A DNA stretch of 64,000 nt from the NCBI RefSeq assembly GCF_029335485.1, contig NZ_JARJLM010000464.1, positions 1 through 64,000 of the forward strand. The letters run 5' to 3'. Made by a program: the position numbers and the translations under genes. Positions 1 to 9,204 of this stretch are shown piece after piece; the first letter of the stretch is position 1, and the number at the start of each line of letters is the position of its first letter. The notes below the pieces were generated by a model, which worked only from the letters and a program-made list of their open reading frames with translations, did no database searches and was not told the DNA's origin. The stretch is from Cupriavidus basilensis. GTDB lineage: Bacteria > Pseudomonadota > Gammaproteobacteria > Burkholderiales > Burkholderiaceae.

Positions 1-154
1 GCGATGGTTGCCATGCAATCGAAGGTCAGCCGCATGGACTGGCCCAAGTGGCTACGCTTCGGTCTAGTGATTGCCGGAGCCGCAGTTGACACACAGGACA
101 GAATCGGCCGGCATCCGTCGACCGCTCGGTTTTCCCTTTTTGCGCCGACCGCGC
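1..154. other. No gene recognised at window start
   Basis: This stretch lies downstream of the lipoprotein gene at 155. Short open frames cross it on both strands, but none resembles a known protein or has a clear ribosome binding site. Nothing here can be supported as a gene. Confidence 0.5.
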
Positions 155-1471
155 TTACCGAATCTTTTGCCAGGCACCGAACGACGTGCCGTTATTCTTG
201 GCCCAGTAGTTGCCGGTCCACTCGTCGGAACCAACGAGATCGGGCTTCCCGTCTTTGTCGTAATCGACGACGTAGACCCATTCAATCCAGGTGGGCTTGG
301 CGTTGTTGACAACCGTTGTAGTCGCCGACGTATTGGTCGCGCCCGCCCACGCCGCAGTGACATCCGTCAGAGTGCGGGTCGGACTGACTTTCAAGACCTG
401 AATATACTGGCCCTGATAGAAATTCGGGGCGCCAGCTAGTCCTGGTACGCGGCCTACAACGAGCTCCTTCACACCGTCCGCATCGATATCCTCTGCGGCG
501 AAGTGCAGGTGGTTCTGCCAGCCCGCGACAGCGGGAATCGCTGTCGAGCGGGCATCGCTGTAGCTGCCGGTACCATCGCCCCAAAACACCATGGCTCCTT
601 GGTCCGGCTCCACCCCGCCCACCACCAGGTCAAGGTTGCCGTCCGAATCGACATCCATGATCTCGGCTGTGAAGATGGGCATCTTCTTGCTCAGCGACGC
701 CGGCAGCCGGCTCGTGTCCTGCGTGAAAACGCCGCGCCCATCGTTGGCCAGGAAGTAGGACTTGTTGTTGCTATCCGTCACGAAAATGTCGGCTGAACCG
801 TTGCCTCGCACGTCACCGGACGCGCAGCCGTGGCTGAACCCGACATAGGTGCTCCATGATTGGCTAGCGGCGGTCCATTTTCCTTGGCCCGCACTTAGAA
901 GCATGGCATTGGTGGTGCCAGGGAACGGCGGCGCATCGTATCCGTGAGCGCACACGAAAACGTCCAGGAAGCCATCGCCGTTGTAGTCCCCGAGAATCAT
1001 CTTCCGGGCATGGACAAGCGACGGGACTGGACCCGTGATCGTCTTCGCAGTCGCGTCAAGAAATCCGGTCACAGAGCCTTTGTAGAAGCGCATTGGTGTC
1101 CCGGTGGTCACCTGGAAAACCCCTCCGGCCGCCACGACGTCGTTGACACCGTCCCCGTCCATGTCAGCGATGGCCCGTGCGGTCAGGAACTCTCCTTGCA
1201 GCCTGAACTGGTCCCAGGTCCGTAGCGCGGCCATCGCGTTGCTGAGTGCCACGATGTATGAACTGTTCTTCTCGATGGCGGCTATCGTCCGCGTGGCACC
1301 GGTCGGAGTAGCGGGGCCCGTCGTCGGAGGCGTTGTGGGGACGGCTGGGGCGCTTGGGGTAGCCGCCGACGTGGGGTCCGTCCCCCCTCCATCTCCGCCC
1401 CCTCCGCACCCGAACACTACGGCAGCGGCCACCGCCACGGGCATCAGACGCAACCAGTTCTTGTCGATCAT
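155..1471 (-). CDS. VCBS/FG-GAP repeat lipoprotein
   Basis: Predicted exported lipoprotein of 438 residues. The N-terminus has a basic start, a hydrophobic stretch and a lipobox-like VFGC at about residues 19-22, followed by a Gly/Asp-rich and then Pro/Thr-rich linker to about residue 60. The rest carries repeated calcium-loop-like motifs of the DxDxDGxxD type (for example DMDGDGVNDVV, DYNGDGFLDVF, DVDSDGNLDLVV and DYDKDGKPDLV), the signature of FG-GAP/VCBS beta-propellers. Such proteins sit on the cell surface or in the periplasm and often bind other proteins or sugars; the ligand here is unknown. The gene looks complete and stands alone. The family call is strong, the function unknown. Confidence 0.85.
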   Translation of the reverse strand: MIDKNWLRLMPVAVAAAVVFGCGGGGDGGGTDPTSAATPSAPAVPTTPPTTGPATPTGATRTIAAIEKNSSYIVALSNAMAALRTWDQFRLQGEFLTARAIADMDGDGVNDVVAAGGVFQVTTGTPMRFYKGSVTGFLDATAKTITGPVPSLVHARKMILGDYNGDGFLDVFVCAHGYDAPPFPGTTNAMLLSAGQGKWTAASQSWSTYVGFSHGCASGDVRGNGSADIFVTDSNNKSYFLANDGRGVFTQDTSRLPASLSKKMPIFTAEIMDVDSDGNLDLVVGGVEPDQGAMVFWGDGTGSYSDARSTAIPAVAGWQNHLHFAAEDIDADGVKELVVGRVPGLAGAPNFYQGQYIQVLKVSPTRTLTDVTAAWAGATNTSATTTVVNNAKPTWIEWVYVVDYDKDGKPDLVGSDEWTGNYWAKNNGTSFGAWQKIR

Positions 1472-1858
1472 TGTGGCTCTCCCCTGTATCTGTTATCTCA
1501 TTCCGAGAATGAGTGCAGCCTACTCGTGAAGGTAATTCCACTTGTATCGCGGCCCACCCGAGAGGCGATGACATGATCAAGTTTGGTGATGTCATGGGCT
1601 GCGTTCTATGCGCCAGTGAACAACTCCTCGCGCAGCGGTGTGCGGACGAAACCTGCATACATACCTAATTTTGATGACGGCAATCGCTAGCCGACCTGGT
1701 AGGCTTCCGTAATACACCCTGCCGATCTATCCAAAAAGGGAGGAGTCGGGAGAGGGTTGCTGATTTCGACCACCGTGACCGCTATGCTCGCCTCTTGCGG
1801 CAGCGATTCTGACCCCAATCAGATTCGGGCAGCGGCACCTGCCCGTTCGACCGCCGCC
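1472..1858. other. Intergenic region, no gene seen
   Basis: About 390 bases between the lipoprotein start and the end of the small exported protein. I see no convincing coding frame. The part next to 1472 should hold the lipoprotein promoter and leader, but I could not pick a clear -35/-10 pair. Confidence 0.4.
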
Positions 1859-2230
1859 CTACTTCTCGACTGACCCGACATGCTTCGGCGCGGCTTTGTC
1901 GCCTGTATAGAGAGCCAGGGTGTCACCGTCCTTGGTGAGTCCGAAACAATCGTTAGTGCTATTGCCGAACCAGGTAACACAGAGGTGGTCGTCCTTGATC
2001 TCCCACTTCGCGCGGTCGGTTGTTCCGCGCGAGAGATTCTGGCCATAGAGGTAGCCGTCGGGGCGCACATCCCAACTCACCTTCTGGTTGTCGCGGTCCC
2101 GGACAAAGACAATCGGCTTGGCCAGGAACGTCGTCTTCAATTCATCCCCGATCAGAACGGTGGGTTCAGCGGTAGCGGCGACGGAGATGGTGGCGAAAAC
2201 GCCAGCCAGAAATAGGTTAGTCTTGCGCAT
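1859..2230 (-). CDS. Small exported protein of unknown function
   Basis: A 123-residue protein with a classical signal peptide: MRK, then a hydrophobic segment, then ATA-EP as a likely signal peptidase I site near residue 22. The mature part of about 100 residues is Asp/Lys-rich, with two cysteines (LCVTWF and NDCFGL) that could form a disulfide in the periplasm. The pattern DGYLYGQN ... WEIKDDHLCVTW resembles small periplasmic proteins of the DUF995-like type, but I do not recognise it securely. It stands alone on the minus strand. Exported: likely. Function: unknown. Confidence 0.65.
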   Translation of the reverse strand: MRKTNLFLAGVFATISVAATAEPTVLIGDELKTTFLAKPIVFVRDRDNQKVSWDVRPDGYLYGQNLSRGTTDRAKWEIKDDHLCVTWFGNSTNDCFGLTKDGDTLALYTGDKAAPKHVGSVEK

Positions 2231-2549
2231 GATGGGCTCCTGTGGTAGAGCGCCGCACGCGGCGGCGCGTATCTATCTTGGAGCACGCCCAGGCAATTCG
2301 CATCATCAGATTTGATGACGGTAGAGACGGGCGAAATCGGCTGGGTTGTCGACTCGATGTTGTCCACACACTAGTCTCGACCGCAGCCGGATCGGGGGAA
2401 CTGGATGGGAACAACATCTCCTGTCCGACGAGCCATATCCGACTCCGTAAGAGTAACGACAATGGCAACACGATCGACCACGACAGAGGCCTTTTTCTGC
2501 ACAGCGGCTCGCGCTTTCCGTTGTCGTCGAGGAAGCCGTCAGCAGGGGC
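2231..2549. other. Intergenic region, no gene seen
   Basis: About 320 bases upstream of the small exported protein and downstream of the LuxR fragment. Several overlapping frames are open on both strands without recognisable protein content. It probably holds the promoter of the exported protein. Confidence 0.4.
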
Positions 2550-2897
2550 TCACGACTGCGCCAGTACTGCCAGCTTGACCAAATCAACGACGCGGTTGCA
2601 GTGCATCTTTGTCCACTGGTTGGCGATCTGCTTGCGCACGGTGTTTTCGGAAACATCATGGGCTGCTGCGAATTCTGCCGGACTCAGGCCGGCGACAAGT
2701 CCGGCCAGGACCCTGGCTTCATCGGGAGTGACGCAAAAAGTGCAGACTAGGCCTGCAACATTGGCTCCGGTGAACGCGCTGTTGCGGCGCAAGCGTACGA
2801 ACGCGAATGGCTCGTCAGACAGTCGGACCTGCGGAATCGACGGCGTGATATCCAAACTGAGCGTTTCGCCCCACATCAAAGCCATTGTCGCTTTCGT
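2550..2897 (-). pseudogene. LuxR-type regulator, C-terminal fragment
   Basis: The frame from about residue 50 (VTPDEARVLAGLVAG, then SENTVRKQI, then a recognition helix region) is a LuxR/FixJ-type helix-turn-helix DNA-binding domain ending at residue 111. LuxR-family regulators normally carry about 100 or more residues of sensor domain before this helix-turn-helix. Here the frame runs back through NESD into the target-site TA of the adjoining IS630 at 2900, so the 5' part has been removed by that insertion. I could not recognise the missing N-terminal part on the far side of the IS. It is probably non-functional unless the ATG at 2885 is used to make a bare DNA-binding domain. Confidence 0.7.
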
Positions 2898-2898
2898 T

Positions 2899-3694
2899 CT
2901 AGTGGACCGTAACGTTTGAATTGGAAGTAACTCGCCGAGAAGGATCGAAGTATTTCCATTTCACAGGTTTCGGCTGTTTTTTGCAGTGGCGGATATAGCG
3001 CACGAGCTTGCGCTTGAGATCTGTCACCGAGGTGAAGACGCCGCGAGAAACGACATCACGCTCAATCTTGGCGAACCACAGCTCCACCTGACCTAGCCAG
3101 GACGAGTACGTTGGAGTGAAATGCATATGCACGTTGGTGTGTTCGGCCAGAATCGCATCGACCTGCTTGGTCTTGTGGGCAGAGAGGTTATCGGCGATGA
3201 CATGTATCTTTTTACAGTGGGGTTGATTGGCCACAATGCCAATCAGGAAGGGGACGAATTCTGCCGAAGTGTGCCGCACTGCCGTCTTGCCAAGCACTTC
3301 GCCCGTCCTCGTGTTGAACGCCGCATACAGCGGCAACACCGGGTCTTTGCGATCCAACGCCTGAATCGCGGCCTTTTCGTCGACGCAGAACACGACCGCG
3401 TGCGCCGGTGGATTCAAGTACAACCCAATCACGTCAGCCGCCTTGGTTTCGAAATTCGGATCGTTGGAAGCGAGATAGCCCTCAAGTCGATGCGGTTTGA
3501 TGCCGTGCTTGGGCCAAATGCGCGCGACAGTCATGTGCGAGATGTCGCCCAGTTCGGCGGCCAGTTTTCGCGAGGACCAGTGTGTGGAACCGTCGGCGGG
3601 CTTGTGTTTGATGGCCCGTGTCAACACGGGCCTCAGCACGGTCGGTCACCTTATAGCGCTCACGCCCGGCATGGCGAGTGAACAAGCCAGCCAA
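2899..3694 (-). pseudogene. IS630 transposase, main fragment
   Basis: The 246-residue frame 2899-3639 holds the DDE catalytic domain: FCVDEKAAIQALDR (first Asp), IHVIADNLSAH (second Asp) and the HFTPTYSSWLGQVELWF segment carrying the last acidic residue. The helix-turn-helix part (THWSSRKLAAELGDISHMTVARIW) precedes it. A further upstream segment continues in another frame (3482-3694). Comparison with copy B shows a 2-base loss near 3620 that causes the frameshift. The first roughly 50 codons are separated and lie at 5570-5724. The stop codon is formed at the target TA. Not expected to be functional. Confidence 0.85.
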
Positions 3695-3755
3695 TCGCTC
3701 CGCGTTAAAGCGCTTGCTCCAACGATCAATGTAGCTGTCACTGCAGTCGAGCTTA

Positions 3756-4656
3756 GAACCTGTTTCAAAAAGACCAGTTGGGTACTGTTAACCGCAAGGC
3801 GAAGCTGTTAACCTCGTCCGTTGTGACAACAGGATAGAGAGGATGGGCAAGCCGATCATCGACGACGAATTGTGGGCATTGATCGAACCGCTTCTGCCGC
3901 CAGCCAAGCCGCGGCGATTCCGGTATCCGGGACGCATGCCGGTGTCGGATCGGGCCGCATTGACCGGCATTCTGTTTGTGCTGAGAAGCGGCATCCGCTG
4001 GAACGAACTGCCCAGCGGAATGGGTTGCGGCTCTGGAGTCAGTTGCTGGCGCCGGCTACGCGCTTGGCAAATTGCGGGGGTATGGGATCGGCTGCACGAG
4101 ATCCTGCTGGCAAAGCTGCGTGCGGCTGATCGCATCGATTTCTCGCGCACCATCATCGACTCCTCTTCAGTTCGAGCGGTTGGGGCGGGCCAAGAACAGG
4201 ACCGGACCCCACCGATCGCGCGCGACCCGGTTCCAAGCACCACGTCGCCACCGACGCCAGCGGCAAGCCGATCGCGGTCATCCTGGCCGGGGCGAACCGT
4301 GACGACATTACCCAACTCTTGCCCTTCATCGAAGCGATTCCCGCTATCCGGGGATGCCGAGGCCGTCCCCAGCGTAAGCTAGGTCGGATCTACGCCGATC
4401 GCGCCTACGACCACGACAAGTACCGCCGGCCGCGGCACGCCGCTGGCATCCCGACTTCGATCGCCCGGCGCGGTCAGCCCCACGGCAGTGGACTCGGCGA
4501 GATCCGCTGGGTCGTCGAGCGTACTCATGCCTGGCTGCACGCATTCCGTCGTCTGCGCACCCGCTTCGAGCGTCGCGCAGACATTCACGAAGCCTTTCTC
4601 AAGCTGGTCTGCTGTCTCATTTGCTGGCGCACCCTTCAGCGCGAGGAGCCTTCGTT
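3756..4656 (+). mobile_element. IS5-family (IS427/IS402-like) element, right end lost
   Basis: The element begins near 3756 inside the IS630 arm (first bases about GAGCTTAGAACCTGTTTC). It runs through a transposase and stops at the group II intron 3' end near 4657, without a right inverted repeat matching the left one. Its insertion split the IS630. The missing right terminus shows that the later junction with the intron involved loss of DNA, not simple insertion. Confidence 0.65.
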
Positions 4657-4660
4657 AGCG
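3843..4660 (+). pseudogene. IS5-family transposase, frameshifted
   Basis: The first frame (3843 onward) carries the IS427-group N-terminus IDDELWALIEPLLPP and the DUF4096-like RSGIRWNELP segment. The second frame (already open before 4319) carries HVATDASGKPIAVILAG, YADRAYDHDKYR and EIRWVVERTHAWLHAFRRL, the DDE-domain signature with its YREK-like end. The two overlap near 4195-4215, where one frameshift would join them. IS427-group elements do use programmed frameshifting, but no A-rich slippery run is visible here, so I favour mutation. The last codons read into the intron, so the native C-terminus is lost. Confidence 0.75.
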
Positions 4661-5554
4661 GGTAAGAGAACGGCGTTACCGCCGCTCCCTCCCCAAAGAA
4701 CTGTACGAGCGAGTTTCCCCGCATACAACTCAGGCCTCGCTGAAACACCCTAGCGCCGATGTCGGTCTTGCTCCACGCAGCACGAGACCTACGCGAACGT
4801 CCTATCGTTAGCTCCCCCAGCACTGGGAGCAAGGCGCTGAACTGCCTTGCGACAGTCTCTTCCAAGCTGCCCTGCAAACAAGCCTCAGATACTGGCCCAC
4901 GCCAGCTACTACCTCGCGGAAGTCTGCGCCCTTTCGGGCCGGGGCAAAGTTCGAACCCCTATCCGGACCATTACAGCCCAGCATTCGCTTTCTCCGCGTT
5001 CTCTTACCCGCTCCCGCAACAGTTTTCCTTGCGGGTCCCCTGCCGCGGCTTCGATACACTGAAGTCATGGCGAAGGATCGGGCTTACCACGTTCCCAGTC
5101 TTGTCGACCCGTCATTCCGACGAGCCTATCCGGTTAGCACCCGTCTATTCCCCGATGGCGCCTTGACGACGTGCCTCCATTTCAAAAAGAAGCAACCGGC
5201 CATTTGCCATTTTGGTCAGAGCCTGTCAGCAGCTTTGGCTCTTCGAACTTAACGAGGATTCCAACGACAGTTCACTTACGTTGTGCATACGGAACTTGCC
5301 TAGCCTTCACACCGCACGGCGGCTGGCAGTGTCGGCCGATCTTGTCACCAAGACGTTCCGTCTTCAAGAAGTACATTGTCCCTGGAGCTTCACACCCAAC
5401 GGTTACCCATCGCGCATGTCCAGGTAGGCAACTGCTGGTCGTACAGCAGGTCACAGCTTCAACTTTTGTTGTCGAATGTGACAAGGCAAGAAAGAGCTTT
5501 GCCATCCCAACTTCATGCCGCTTCACGCGCGGCGGACGGCGACACGTGTCGCAC
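4657..5554 (-). ncRNA. ORF-less group II intron ribozyme
   Basis: Read on the minus strand, the segment starts with GTGCGAC, a typical bacterial group II intron 5' end, at 5554. It ends with a domain V-like hairpin at 4698-4731 (GAGTTGTATGCG, loop, then CGTACAGTTC; 34 nt, paired throughout apart from the expected bulge and loop). A domain VI-like stem with a bulged A and an ...TTACCCGC end follow at about 4657-4697. The catalytic triad position reads AGU with G-U pairing, not the usual AGC. There is no reverse transcriptase frame in the roughly 0.9 kb. The 5' exon side is IS630 sequence and the 3' side is IS5 sequence. Exact ends are inferred. Confidence 0.75.
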
Positions 5555-5555
5555 T

Positions 5556-5742
5556 TGGAATGAGTTCTGGCCCAGGTGAGACCATCTGCCCGCAGCAAGA
5601 CCAGTCGCGCCCGGCGCGAGGAATCTGCGCGACCCGTCCTTGCTTTGGCCTGTTTCTCAAGTTCCACGCGTTCGCTATCGGTCAGTTTCATCAAGCCCTC
5701 CATGGACATAATGATACTTCCCATTTAAACGTTGTGTTCCAC
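5556..5742 (-). pseudogene. IS630 copy A, detached transposase start and end
   Basis: The minus frame ending upstream at 5724 begins MGSIIMSMEGLMKLTDSERV, matching the N-terminus of copy B (45629 and downstream), followed by the SSRRARLVLL helix region. It is then cut by the group II intron. The terminal repeat ends at the TA at 5743-5744. This is the 5' portion of the transposase stranded from its catalytic part by about 1.8 kb of inserted DNA. Confidence 0.8.
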
Positions 5743-5745
5743 TAG

Positions 5746-6438
5746 CCCCGTGAGGGGGCCATTTGCGCAAAAGGAACTGCGCGAGGCTTCATCAAACCAG
5801 ACGCACTGGCTCAACTTCGCCTTCGCCTCACGGTAAAACTGAGCCCCCCATTTGTTCATGATGTAGGCGCAGACGGCTGCATTGTGGATCCCGACACAGG
5901 GGAACCGGAGCGGCAGCGTCCCGTTCTTCATCTGCTGAATGCTGGATGGACCGTTATCGAGTGCACGAGCCGCCTGTCTTGCTCGCCAGCACGCCGCCAG
6001 AGCCGGCACCAGCGCCGGCAAATCGCGTCGACCCGCCCAAATCACCGCCCTTCAGCGCCGCGCTGGAGGCAACAGTCGGCGTGCACCGTGCGGGTACTTT
6101 CGTTTCCGGCACCGGGATAGTCGTGCCGTCCGCCGTTTTGTCCGACGCGTTGCGCATGATCACAAAGTCGTCGTCGAGCACACGCAACTGACCTTGAACC
6201 GTGAGCTTCGTTTGGCCGTCGAGCCTGCGCGCGTGAGCGGGCGCCATCGGCACGCCAACTGACACGCCCTGGTATTGCGCTTCGAAGTACGAGCCGTCGG
6301 CGTGATATTCCTTCACCTCGACATCGATCTGGTACGGAAACGATGCCTTCGCGAAGTCCGAGCTTGACGGCGCCGTTCGTAGTCGCCAGACCTTCGTGGT
6401 CCGCAGTCTGCCCTCTTTCGCGTCCGACAATGTCGCAG
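5746..6438 (-). pseudogene. Unrecognised broken ORF between mobile elements
   Basis: A minus-strand frame (5954-6454) gives about 160 residues with ordinary protein composition (IDVEVKEYHADGSYFEAQY, LRVLDDDFVIMRN), and an overlapping frame (5725-6045) continues with plausible coding sequence (HNAAVCAYIMNKWG). I do not recognise either. The first residues of the long frame come from group II intron sequence, and the far end stops at the IS630. It is therefore most likely the middle of a host gene truncated on both sides and frameshifted once. No function is proposed. Confidence 0.35.
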
Positions 6439-6439
6439 T

Positions 6440-6750
6440 CGGTATCCTTCCCATTACAGAAAGGCCTTCGCCTTTTCCGTGTTCCTATACGCGCAACACC
6501 AACAAGGTTCCTTGCGATTCGCCTGCCTGGAGAGGCAGCGTTACGGGCTTACCCTGTTCCACATGAGTTTCAAAGCGAGTCGGATCTTTCCTATTCGCCG
6601 GCGGCATTCTGTCGATGATGGCCCAGCTCACAGGGGCCACATCTTGCCGCTTGCCGTTTTGGCTCAAGCCTGTCAGCACATTTGGCTTGCTCGATGATGC
6701 GGTTGATGGAACAACCGGTTTCATCAATACCTTACCTCGTGAAACAGAAA
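6440..6750 (-). ncRNA. Partial second group II intron, diverged copy
   Basis: On the minus strand this segment shares ordered blocks with the intron at 4657-5554: GCTGACAGGCT...GACC/GAGCCAAAA near 6690, then GGTAAGCCC, CGCAAGGAA, a GTATAGGAACACGG/GTAAGAGAACGCGG block, and CTGTAATGG near 6450. These correspond to domain I of the ribozyme. Neither the 5' GTGCG start nor domain V is present, so it is a truncated fragment. It is diverged from the first copy, so it is a related intron and not a recent duplicate. It interrupts an IS5-family transposase. Confidence 0.6.
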
Positions 6751-7310
6751 CTCTTGCTACTTTCAGTACCCACATGCGCCTTCATCCCGAAGTACCAGTT
6801 CCCGCTCTTCTGGGTCGAGTGCATTTCCGGGTCGCGCTCGCCACCAGCGTTCTTGCTGGAGTTGGGTGCCGAGATGAACGTCGCATCCACTGCCGTGCCA
6901 GTCTTCAGCATCGGGCCTTTAGCGCTGAGGAGATCGCTGACTATGGCAAACATCTTGTTGCTCAGATCGTGCGCTTCCAGGAGGTGCCGGAAGCGACGGA
7001 TAGTGATCTCATCCGGAAGCCACATCATGCCTTCATCCAGTCAGGCGAATCCCGATACAGGGGAATATCATGCAACGCATCTTCCATGGCCGGGGCAGAT
7101 AGTCCGAACCAGTGTTGAAGGAAGTGAATGCGCAACTTCACAAGCCTCCCAAATCGAGGACGGCCAGTCTTACCTTTTGGGTAGTACGGCTCTATCAGCA
7201 ATGTCAGCTCCGCCCAGGGAACCACTTGATCCATCTTATCCAGGAACTCGCGCTTGTGAGTGCGCTTGGTCGACAGGTCAGTCCAAGGGTGGCCTGTTTC
7301 ATCTTGTTCG
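6751..7310 (-). pseudogene. IS5-family transposase, truncated and frameshifted
   Basis: The N-terminal half is recognisable (KREFLDKMDQVVPWAELTLLI, RIHFLQHWFGLS, AMEDALHDIPLYRD). A frameshift near 7030 is followed by LPDEITIRRFRHLLE, VDATFISAPNSSKN and YFGMKAHVGTE, the first and second catalytic regions of IS5-group DDE transposases. The original start, reading MKQATLGL, lies in another frame near 7295, a second frameshift. The frame ends abruptly at the partial group II intron, so the C-terminal third with the final Glu is missing. Non-functional. Confidence 0.8.
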
Positions 7311-8335
7311 CCCTTTTCAGTGGTTCCTCGCATCAACGTTCGAGGACATCAAAACGTGGACTTATGCAGACCTTCCTTAACAGAGGCACCGCCTCGACCG
7401 TTGCGCGCAAATGTCAGGCCGCTACCAGACACCGGATTTACGCAACAACGTCGCGACTTTCCACAAGAAATTTTGTATATTCCCTAAAAAAATCACATAG
7501 TGTGACAATGCTATGAGCAGCATCGAAGCAAGATCTGATTTACGACAAATTGTTATCAACAATAAAAATTATATATGACCATGCTCTTAGCATTGAACAA
7601 TCAGCCTCCAATTTATTGAGAAACCAATACGGAAGCATCACGATATTTTCTTGCATAAGCAGCGTAAAATCGGCGATCATTGCCACATGCCCGGGTAACG
7701 ACGGGCCCAGAATTTAAAGGTGCCGACCTCAACGGCAGTTGTACTCAAAATCACGTCGCCCGCTCAGCAGACGCGGAGCAGCGACCTCCAAAGCCAGTCT
7801 TTTGTGGACGCCGCACACTCGTGCCGGGATCCCATGGTGACTGGCTTTCTTCCGATTATTAGCGAACCTACGATTGCCAGTACTGAGGACGCCGGACGCA
7901 TGGCGGCTTCTAGCTCTGCGGGCGGTTTTGGCCTATGCGGCGCGATGGAACACAGTTTGTCCGGGCACGGACACGCGAAAGAAGACACTCAAGATCAAAA
8001 CACCCCGATCGCCAGGAGGCGAGGACACCGATCACGAAGCCCAACACACAGCGGCGGGATAGTCGGGTCATGTGGGGTGGCCGCATACGTATTACCCGCG
8101 GTTCAGCCGACAACACAGGCCTGTGGCAGCCTGCACAAGAATGCCAAAACAGAATCCACGGCCAGAGGTAGGGTGCGTGGGCGCAGCGACGGAAACGTTG
8201 CTGCGATGGTCAGGTTGCGTCTGCTCCACGCACCAGGCTAGTCGGCGAAATCGCTAAAGGACGGAGCTATTGGATTGAACGCGTACGCAGAAGTGAGCGA
8301 ACCCCAAATTCAATCAAAATCACAGGTGAATTCGG
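7311..8335. other. Gene-poor stretch with an AT-rich segment
   Basis: About 1 kb without a recognisable gene. The first part should contain the left end of the decayed IS5. From about 7440 to 7680 the base composition drops sharply (runs such as AATAAAAATTATATA and TTTTGTATATTCC) compared with the GC-rich surroundings, which suggests foreign DNA or a promoter-like island. Frames open at 7720-8241 have no recognisable content. Confidence 0.4.
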
Positions 8336-8338
8336 TTG

Positions 8339-8366
8339 TTGCGTGACACAAACCGCCTTGTATAAA
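8339..8366 (+). promoter_or_regulatory. Possible promoter for the BRO-N gene
   Basis: A TTGCGT -35-like hexamer at 8339-8344 and TATAAA at 8361-8366 are separated by 16 bp, about 80 bases before the BRO-N start. The -10 is good and the -35 weak. Assigned by eye only. Confidence 0.35.
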
Positions 8367-8449
8367 TATTGGAAGGCGTGCCGAATACGGCGGCCTAGTT
8401 GGCGCGGGATCTATTAGCGCTCTTGGAAACCCGAGAAAGGAGGTTATTT

Positions 8450-9199
8450 ATGTATGGTGAGGTATTTGGCACCATGGCCGACCGGCGGCCACCATCCCAG
8501 GACATAGTCCAATTCACGTATCAGGAACAAGCTGTCCGTGCTCTGATTGACAAGGATGGCCAATCCTGGTTTTGCGTGACAGACCTTTGCGGAGTCCTTG
8601 GCTACAACAACTCGATGTCGGCAGTCGAAAAGCTTTGTGAGGATGCGGAGGGGAGAGCGAAGTTCGACACGCCTACGAGCAGCGGAGTTCAGAGCTTGGC
8701 TTATATCAGCGAAGCCAATCTCTATATGCTGATCTGCGGCAGCAAGCTCGCAGCGGTCAAGTCGTTCCGGGTATGGATTACGCGCGAAGTGTTACCGGCG
8801 CTGCGGTCACGTGAAGTCTGTACGCCGGAAGTCCAGACACGAGCCTTCAGCCACGTTTCCACCAAGGCCCTTGAGGAAGCTTGTCGGACTGTCGCCAAGC
8901 TTCCGGAAGTGAACCGCATTCTCGCGTATGACATTCAGCGCCTCCACCTCAAACTTGTGGAGAAGGACTTCCGCATCTCAGCGCTCGAGGCCGAGAGAGG
9001 CCGCCGGGAAACAACGGTGAGGATCCGTCTGGCGGCGCTTCACCATGCAGCGATGCTGCATGCGAGGGGGCGCGGCTATGCGGACATCGCGCACTTGCTG
9101 GGAACTGACCTCGACTTAGCCCAAAGGATGGTTGTCACTTGGGAGACGCTTTCGGAACTGAATTTGGTTCCGGCTTTGCAGCAGGCAACGCTGCCCTGA
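8450..9199 (+). CDS. BRO-N domain protein (phage antirepressor-like)
   Basis: A 249-residue protein. Residues about 15-110 form a BRO-N domain: FTYQEQAVRALIDKDGQSWF, then VTDLCGVLGYNN, then YISEANLYMLICGSKL and ITREVLPALR. This domain binds DNA and is common in phage antirepressors (Rha/Ant-like) and large viruses. A coiled segment (EKDFRISALEAERGRRE) and a C-terminal region with GYADIAHLLGTDLDLAQRMV, possibly a second helix-turn-helix, follow. The start is set by AGGAGG seven bases upstream of the ATG at 8450; the upstream in-frame codons are not needed. It lies in a mobile island next to an IscB remnant and an integrase. Its target is unknown. Confidence 0.8.
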   Translation: MYGEVFGTMADRRPPSQDIVQFTYQEQAVRALIDKDGQSWFCVTDLCGVLGYNNSMSAVEKLCEDAEGRAKFDTPTSSGVQSLAYISEANLYMLICGSKLAAVKSFRVWITREVLPALRSREVCTPEVQTRAFSHVSTKALEEACRTVAKLPEVNRILAYDIQRLHLKLVEKDFRISALEAERGRRETTVRIRLAALHHAAMLHARGRGYADIAHLLGTDLDLAQRMVVTWETLSELNLVPALQQATLP

Positions 9200-9204
9200 A
9201 CGGC

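Larger units (their letters stand above)
2902..5742 (-). mobile_element. IS630-family element (copy A), interrupted
   Basis: The ends are bounded by TA dinucleotides at 2900-2901 and 5743-5744, and both begin with GTGGA then an AACGTTT core as inverted repeats, as expected for the IS630/Tc1 superfamily that targets TA. The left arm (2902 to about 3755) and right arm (about 5556-5742) match the two ends of the second copy at 44575-45647. In between lie an IS5-type element and a group II intron, so this copy is a nested composite and cannot move by itself. Confidence 0.85.

Noticed and set aside
4950..4975. tRNA-like TTCGAACCCC sequence.
   Set aside because: It lies inside the group II intron and no cloverleaf with acceptor and anticodon stems can be drawn around it.
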